The translations under genes were made by a program, and so were the position numbers. Positions 58,684 through 64,000 of a stretch of DNA of 64,000 nt are shown here, piece by piece. The first letter of the stretch is position 1. Each line of letters opens with the position of its first letter. The stretch is taken from contig OX422221.1 in the NCBI GenBank assembly GCA_949130495.1, positions 155,675,241 through 155,739,240 of the forward strand, read 5' to 3'. The stretch is from Sambucus nigra. Taxonomy: Eukaryota > Streptophyta > Magnoliopsida > Dipsacales > Adoxaceae. The notes below the pieces were generated by a model that was not told the origin of the DNA, did not search any database, and worked only from the letters and a program-made list of their open reading frames with translations.

Positions 58684-59388
58684 TGTGACACCCTCGCAAG
58701 ATAAGATTACATGATCAGCTGGTAATGCTCACTCTCCCATCTCTCTTGGACGTCTCATCTAGGCCTTGTGCTACCCTGGAAAGATGGGACTACACTTTGA
58801 CTCTGCTTCATAGTTGCTTACATGAATGGTCCTATATGTTGGCCTCAGCCTCGCTGGGACCACTAAGGACAACATTTACACCATGTATGGCATGCAGGAT
58901 TCATACATGGTTAGTCCATATGGGCATGCAGTTATAACAAATCTTCATAGTACGTGGGAGGATATTTTTTCATCAATGATTGAGAATGTACTAGATAAGT
59001 GTTGGACTCCTATTGGATTACTTACCTCACACACACGTTACAAGCTTGAAGGGTGCACTCTGCACCCCCAAGCCTATATATACATTTAATCATCTTTATT
59101 GTAGGGGATCGATTACTAGAAACTCTAGCGAAACTTTGTTCAAGTTGAAATAAAGAGAGAAAGCTTGAGAGTTGTAATCCCCAGGCCATTAAAGCCTCAT
59201 TCATAGTGAAAACTTTATCATTTCTGCATAGTGGAGTAGGCTATCAAGATTAACCACTTATATCTTGTGTCTTATTTATTCTTTTATACTTTTCTATCTA
59301 GTTATATTAATGTGTGTAATTACTCCATTATTATTGATAGATAGCTTGATCTCTACAAATTTAAGTGTTGATATCTTTGTTATCATCA
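58684..59388 (+). repeat. LTR of the second 3'-block Tat element
   Basis: The end is firm: CATCATCA followed by a PBS. The start is tentative at TGTGACACC (58684); an alternative is TGATATACATAAG near 58557. It contains a TATA box (59075-59083) and a perfect small hairpin GGGTGCA/TGCACCC at 59051-59067 just upstream. It does not resemble the LTR at 54395, so two different families or very diverged copies lie side by side. Confidence 0.55.
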
Positions 59389-59390
59389 TT

Positions 59391-59410
59391 TTGGTGCCAT
59401 TTATGGGAAA
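59391..59410 (+). other. Primer-binding site of the second 3'-block Tat element
   Basis: TTGGTGCCATTTATGGGAAA, two bases after the LTR end. Comparable with the sites at 17549 and 54546. Confidence 0.6.
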
Positions 59411-59562
59411 AGACATTTTATCTTCCATTATTTCTAGCCTAGACGCTCACTTTTGCCTCCACTAGTTGGATTTGTACCACTATCGAAAGAGATAGGTGTG
59501 CTCTATAAGCTTCCTTCCTTCTTACAACCCATCTAGTTTTGTTGTTTCTCGTCACCTAAGCT

Positions 59563-61270
59563 ATGGCATCAGATTTTCTTCCTGGTGTTGGCCCAAGTTC
59601 CAGCCAACCACCACCCTATTAAGAAATGGCTGATGTGGCGATGGTGCTATGATCTCTAGTGGACAACTAGAAAAGAATTCAAGAATAGTTCCTAGCATTC
59701 AACCAAAGTGTGTTGGGTAGAGCACAAAGTGATCTAACGCGAGTTCTCACTTCAGTCACCAGGGAGATGGTGGATTTGGCGATAGGGGGACCACCCCTAC
59801 ACACAAAAGGAGGCCCAGTTCCACCAGCGATGAAGGGATGTTACTGATCCTGGGAATCTTTGCTAAGGAAAACACGTGAAGGATTGTCCGGATGACCTGG
59901 ATTATAGCGAGGAAGATTGTTTGGAGCCCTATGAGGTTTCAGGAAACACTATTTGCTCGGCTTCAACCTATAATGGAAAAAGTGTTAGGGCAACACCAAA
60001 TGGCTGACTAAGGACATCAACCATTCATAGGCTTAGTAAAGGGTCGCCATTCATTATCTCAGCCTAGTAAGAGACTTTCTTGATCGATTATCTTATTTTA
60101 CAGTAATGCAACCTCAAAGGGGAATGGAAGAAGTAATGAAAGTCGACCACAATAAAGCTTATAAGGAGAGCAATGGAGGTCAATAGCGGGCAAAGAACTA
60201 CAGGACGAGAGAAGGTACTAGACCCAGTTTATCAAGAAGAGGGACAAATAATGTTGTGGTAGAAGAAAACTCGAGAACAACTCCATCCAAAGGTTGGAAG
60301 ATAAAATTGGTACATTGCTGAAAGGATGAGACCTAGGCCATTGAGGATACTAAAAGGGGTCTCCTTTCATCGCAAAGATAATAAACTTATGTACTCCACT
60401 TCGTAATTTCAACCTCCCACCATGGCCCCTTAGTGTAATGGAAGTTCAAACCAAGTGCACCACATATAAATGTATAGGTTAATAACCGACATATACTCCA
60501 CCCCATAAGAGATGATGTACATGGATTTCTCTATCACTCTCGCGGGTGCAGCCCATATGTGGCACACGTCTTTGCCTAAAAATTCAATTGAAAACTTGAA
60601 GTAGCTGGCTGATATGTTTACTCACAATTTCTACTTCAGTATGAAGCCACCAAATATGGTATCTCAAATCCCTCACATGAAGTAAGGTGAGAATGAATCT
60701 TTAAGGGATTATGTCTCTTGGTTTAACAAATAAAAATTAGAGGTAGATGAGTATGAAGAGAACGTATCCATGGAGGATCTCATTAGTGGACTAAAACTAG
60801 GAAAACTTTTGTGGAAACTCTCTAAGGACCCTCTTAAAACCATGAAAGAACATTTGACTTCATTTGGGAGGGTCATGAATGTGGAGGGGTCCATGGAGAC
60901 TAAGATAGGAGACACGAAGGAGGATGGTTGTAGTAAGCCAAAATATAAGGAAGGGAGGAAAAGGTCAGCTAAGGATAAGTTTTCTAAATATACCCCCATA
61001 ATAGTAAGCCCATATATGATTCTCAAAGGGATAAATGATGATAGGGAACTTCACTGGCCAAAGAAGCTTAAGTCCCCTCCTTATAATAGAGATAAAAATA
61101 AGTGGTGTGAGTTTCATGAGGATCACAAGAACACAACTGATAAATGTTTTGCTCTAAACGATGAGATAACGAAGATGTTGAAGTAAGGAAAGATTTGGAA
61201 GTATGTGAATGGGAGTGGTGACAAAATTGACTTTAAAAAGAAGCACAATGGTGGAAAGGAAGAAAAGATG
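59563..61270 (+). pseudogene. gag: Tat-type gag, second 3'-block element
   Basis: The start ATG at 59563 (MASDFLPGVGPSSSQPPPY) follows the PBS by about 150 bp. The capsid core is near 60520-60760 (AAHMWHTSLP, FTHNFYFSMKPP, SLRDYVSWFNK), then MEDLISGLKLGKLLWKLSKD (60770) parallel to MRGLLPDKLYYTLAKD of the main element. The knuckle WCEFHEDHKNTTDKC (about 61100-61145) keeps the first Cys that the main element has lost but has Asn where the second His stands. Several stops occur. Confidence 0.82.
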
Positions 61271-61539
61271 AGATGACAAGCCCAAGCTGACAAAAAAAGG
61301 TGATGAATTAGATAGTAAAGACAATGATCGAATCTCCCACCAAAGATCGCAGAAGCCAAAGGTCGGATGCGCCTGATATCCTTTAATGTAAAGATGATAT
61401 GTGGTGGATTATCTGTGTAGGTATGGAGTCGGCCATCCATAAATCTCACGTAGTGGAGGTAAAGTCGGCACCCAAGAGGTTAGATATTAACTCGTTTATG
61501 ATAGTGACAAAATAGAAAAAGTTGAATAAAGTTAACATG

Positions 61540-61925
61540 GACACCTTAGTGGTGGGATTTCCAAGAATGGATTCCAAGGGAAATACGACCCCTTGGTCAT
61601 CAGTACCAGGGTGCATGGGTATGATGTTTCAGGCTTAATTGTTGATGGAGGTAGCTCAGCCGACATGATGTTTTGGGATTGGTTAAAGGGTTTCAATCTC
61701 AGTAAAAAGAGATTAGGCCCATACCATTAGTCATTGATCGACTTTAGCAAGGAAAATTCCCATCCTATGGGGGTATGTAAAATGTACATTTGCATCGTCA
61801 ACTGGATGAGGTCTCTCGCCAAGAAAGTAAGCTTCTTCATAATGGATGAGAATGTCTTTTTAACCTACAACATTATTCTTGGAAGACTGGCACTCATGGA
61901 GTTTGATGTATTCCATCCATAGTCC
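61540..61925 (+). pseudogene. Tat-type aspartic protease, second 3'-block element
   Basis: GLIVDGGSSADMMFW near 61630-61675 is the active-site motif in its Tat form. FIMDENVFLTYNIILGRLAL follows near 61840-61895. A stop (TAG) stands at 61728 and the preceding linker is frameshifted. Confidence 0.8.
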
Positions 61926-62113
61926 ACCAAATGATAAAATTACTGACTCCTTATGGGGTAGGTGAAGTTCAAGGGGGCTAACGTTATGGAGTGTTACTTT
62001 AGTCCAGCAAAGAAGAAAGAGGCTTAAAATAATCTCACCACTTCCTAAAATATATATACACTCGACCCAAGGGATGAGAAGAAGTAGAATGCATTATCCT
62101 CAATAAGTATGAG

Positions 62114-63302
62114 TTGAAAAAACCCATCCAAATAAAAAAATACTTGAAGAAGGAAGTGAAAAAGGAGTTGGGTGAACTATTTAGGAGGAGGCATATCATC
62201 TTTGCATGGAGTCATGAGGACGTGTTGGGAATATACCCAAAGATCATCTACCATCGACTGAATATTGATGGGAAGATGAAAATTGTGAACCAGAGAAAAA
62301 AACCTATGCAAAGGATAAGTACGTGGTCATTGAAGAAGAGGCTAAAAAGATGCAAATAGTTGAGTTCATCTGGGAGTTACAATACCAAAAGTGGTTGTCT
62401 AATGTCGCAATCATCCCAAATGCTAATGGAAAGTGGAGAATGTGTGGACTTCACTGATCTAAACAAAGTTTATCTTAAAGATAACTTTACTTTGCCTCAT
62501 ATAGATAAGATGGTCGATTCCACAGTCGGGCATGAGAGGAAGAGCTTTAGAGACACTTACTTAGGGTATAAGAAAATCTTTATGGACAAGAATGATGCTC
62601 AAAATACTTCCTTTATCATAAATAAAAGAATGTATTGCTATAAGGTCATGCTATTCGTCTTTAAAAATACAGGGGAAACCTATTAGATATTTATTAACAA
62701 GGTGTTCCATGACCAAATTAGTAAGACTATAAAGTTTACTTCGATAAAATGTTGACTGAGAGTCTCAAGGATGAGACTCATGTGGCAGAACTTAAATGGA
62801 CGTTTGATATAATGGATACGTTTAGGATGAAACTAAACCCCTCTGAATCTGTCTTCGATGTTGGCACATGCAAGTTCTTCAAATTCATTGCAAATAAAAG
62901 GGCGATTGAGGCCAACCCAGTAAAGATCAAAGCACTGATTGGCATGAAAACATCCAAAACTATAAAAGATGTGTAGACCGTGATAGGAATAATGGAGGCT
63001 CTCAATCATTTCGTCTATAGAGATATAAATAAATGTCTACTATTTTTTAAGATCTTGAGAAATTCGTTGTCCATAATGAAGAGTGTTTAAAGGTTTTTCA
63101 AGACCTGGAAGCTTAATTGGGATCTATAATGCTATTGTATTGTCCGAACCAAGGGGATAAATTATTTGTATACCACACTGTATCAGAGTCGATCATCATT
63201 GCAGCTATCATACATGATGATGAGGGTGTCGAGATGTTAGTGCATTTCTATAACAAAGCTTTATGGGGGGTTGAGTTAAATATCTTAGAATGGAAAAGTT
63301 AG
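62114..63302 (+). pseudogene. Tat-type RT and RNase H, second 3'-block element
   Basis: FAWSHEDVLGIYPKIIYHRLN (62200) is the RT start. CVDFTDLNKVYLKDNFTLP (62445) and a degraded aspartate motif (SFRDTYLGYKKIF in place of FMDAYSGYNQI) follow. Then comes the MYCYKVMLFVFKNTGETY box. The catalytic YVDDM has decayed to YFDKM near 62738-62752. RMKLNPSESVFDVGTCKFFKF follows, and an RNase H remnant has ESIIIAAIIHDDEGVEMLVHF (63190). Frameshifts occur near 62357 and 62690. Confidence 0.85.
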
Positions 63303-64000
63303 AATATACACTCATACATGCTTTGAGGAAGATTAACCCATACTTCCAAGCTCATATGATGGTGGCACTCACTGATACTCTCTTGAGGCAGGTCATCTAC
63401 AAACCTGAGAAATAGGGAAGGTTGATGACCTGATAAATTGATCTAAGTGAGTTTGACATCGTCTATTAGCTTGGGATTGTAATTAAGGGACACGCCTTAG
63501 CATATATTATGGCCGAATTCACATGGGACAGGGGTGACAATAATGCATTTAATAAGTCGTGGCACCATCCTATAACGAAAGGGTTGGCATTAAGTAATTC
63601 TTCTCAGTTCTGGCCCAAACTCAAACCAACGACCATAATGAGGTCACAAATCTGGTGATAGTGGATTTAATAAAGAAGAAACTAGAGGATGGGAATGACT
63701 TTATGGATAGAAAAGTTTCATGGGGTCTTATGGGCTTACAGGATGACCGAGAAGATGCCAATATGTGAAACACCATTTATGTCATCCTATGTGTATGAAG
63801 CGATTATTACTACTAAACACAGGCTCCCCAGTGACAAGGTAATAAACTAACATTTGGTGGCAAATGAGGATGGGATCGCAGTTTATATTGATTTGATTGA
63901 AGAAAGACAAAAGGACGCTGAAATATGACAATTCGCTTACCATCAGAGAGCTTTCAGGTTCTACAATAAGAGGGTAAAATCTATGCCGATAGTCGTGAGA
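63303..64000 (+). pseudogene. RNase H linker joined to integrase C-terminus, runs off the window
   Basis: Up to about 63540 the RNase H to linker region can be followed (GHALAYIMAEFTW-type text near 63490-63530). By 63750 the text is CETPFMSSYVYEAIITT, VYIDLIEERQKDAEI and AYHQRAFRFYNKRVKS, which is the Tat integrase C-terminal region after the core. The second RNase H and the integrase catalytic core are therefore missing: about 2 kb lost at roughly 63600-63755. The remainder lies to the right of the window. Confidence 0.7.

Noticed and set aside
58725..59089. ORFs of 70 and 87 codons
   Set aside because: They lie in an LTR that has a TATA box and ends at a PBS; non-coding.
1..64000. tRNA, rRNA or other structured RNA genes
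   Set aside because: None seen by eye; a tRNAscan/Infernal run would be needed to exclude them formally. The tRNA-like words found are primer-binding sites.

Overview
This window is plant (eudicot-like) intergenic DNA made almost entirely of transposable elements of different ages. I find no intact host gene. The evidence for a plant is: the 12-nt initiator-Met primer-binding site of a Copia element, a Tat-lineage Ty3/gypsy element with two RNase H domains, a LINE with a C-terminal RNase H domain, hAT/BED transposase remnants, Helitron-like termini, and AT-rich filler with CT, CA and TA microsatellites. Nearly every coding region is broken by in-frame stops, many of the CAA/CGA-to-TAA or TGG-to-TAG kind expected from deamination of methylated cytosine.

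Layout. 1-3,396: 5' part of a Ty1/Copia element on the minus strand (LTR with TATA box, primer-binding site, gag with zinc knuckle). 3,397-16,935: gene-poor DNA with two or three non-autonomous Helitron-like elements on the minus strand (about 4,710-6,432; 7,490-9,713; 11,439-14,351), a possible plus-strand Helitron end at 15,808, and two hAT-type MITEs. One Helitron carries a gene fragment resembling a small NFD6-like protein; the other two carry unidentified fragments. 16,936-28,457: a complete but decayed 11.5-kb Tat-lineage element, bounded by the 5-bp target duplication ATGAG, with LTRs of 611 and 575 bp, PBS, gag, protease, RT, RNase H, second RNase H and integrase. The integrase C-terminus is replaced by about 16 copies of a 31-bp minisatellite. 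Two antisense genes lie between pol and the 3' LTR. 28,458-33,340: LTR-like DNA with no clear gene. 33,341-38,737: a 5.4-kb minus-strand LINE with a 9-bp target duplication. 38,936-46,596: a large inverted repeat of two hAT transposase pseudogenes around a 1.9-kb spacer holding an unrelated finger-like ORF remnant. 46,600-49,864: a long minus-strand LTR-like block with a 139-bp tandem array. 49,865-54,240: no recognisable gene. 54,240-64,000: two consecutive, strongly decayed Tat-type elements on the plus strand, each with its own PBS and each with a different internal deletion; the second runs off the end.

How the parts fit: in the main Tat element the sense genes supply capsid, protease, reverse transcription and integration functions, while an antisense gene with Transposase_28-like and coiled-coil features sits in the 3' region, an arrangement known from Grande-type elements. 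None of the elements looks able to move on its own. All calls are from reading the sequence; no database search was run.
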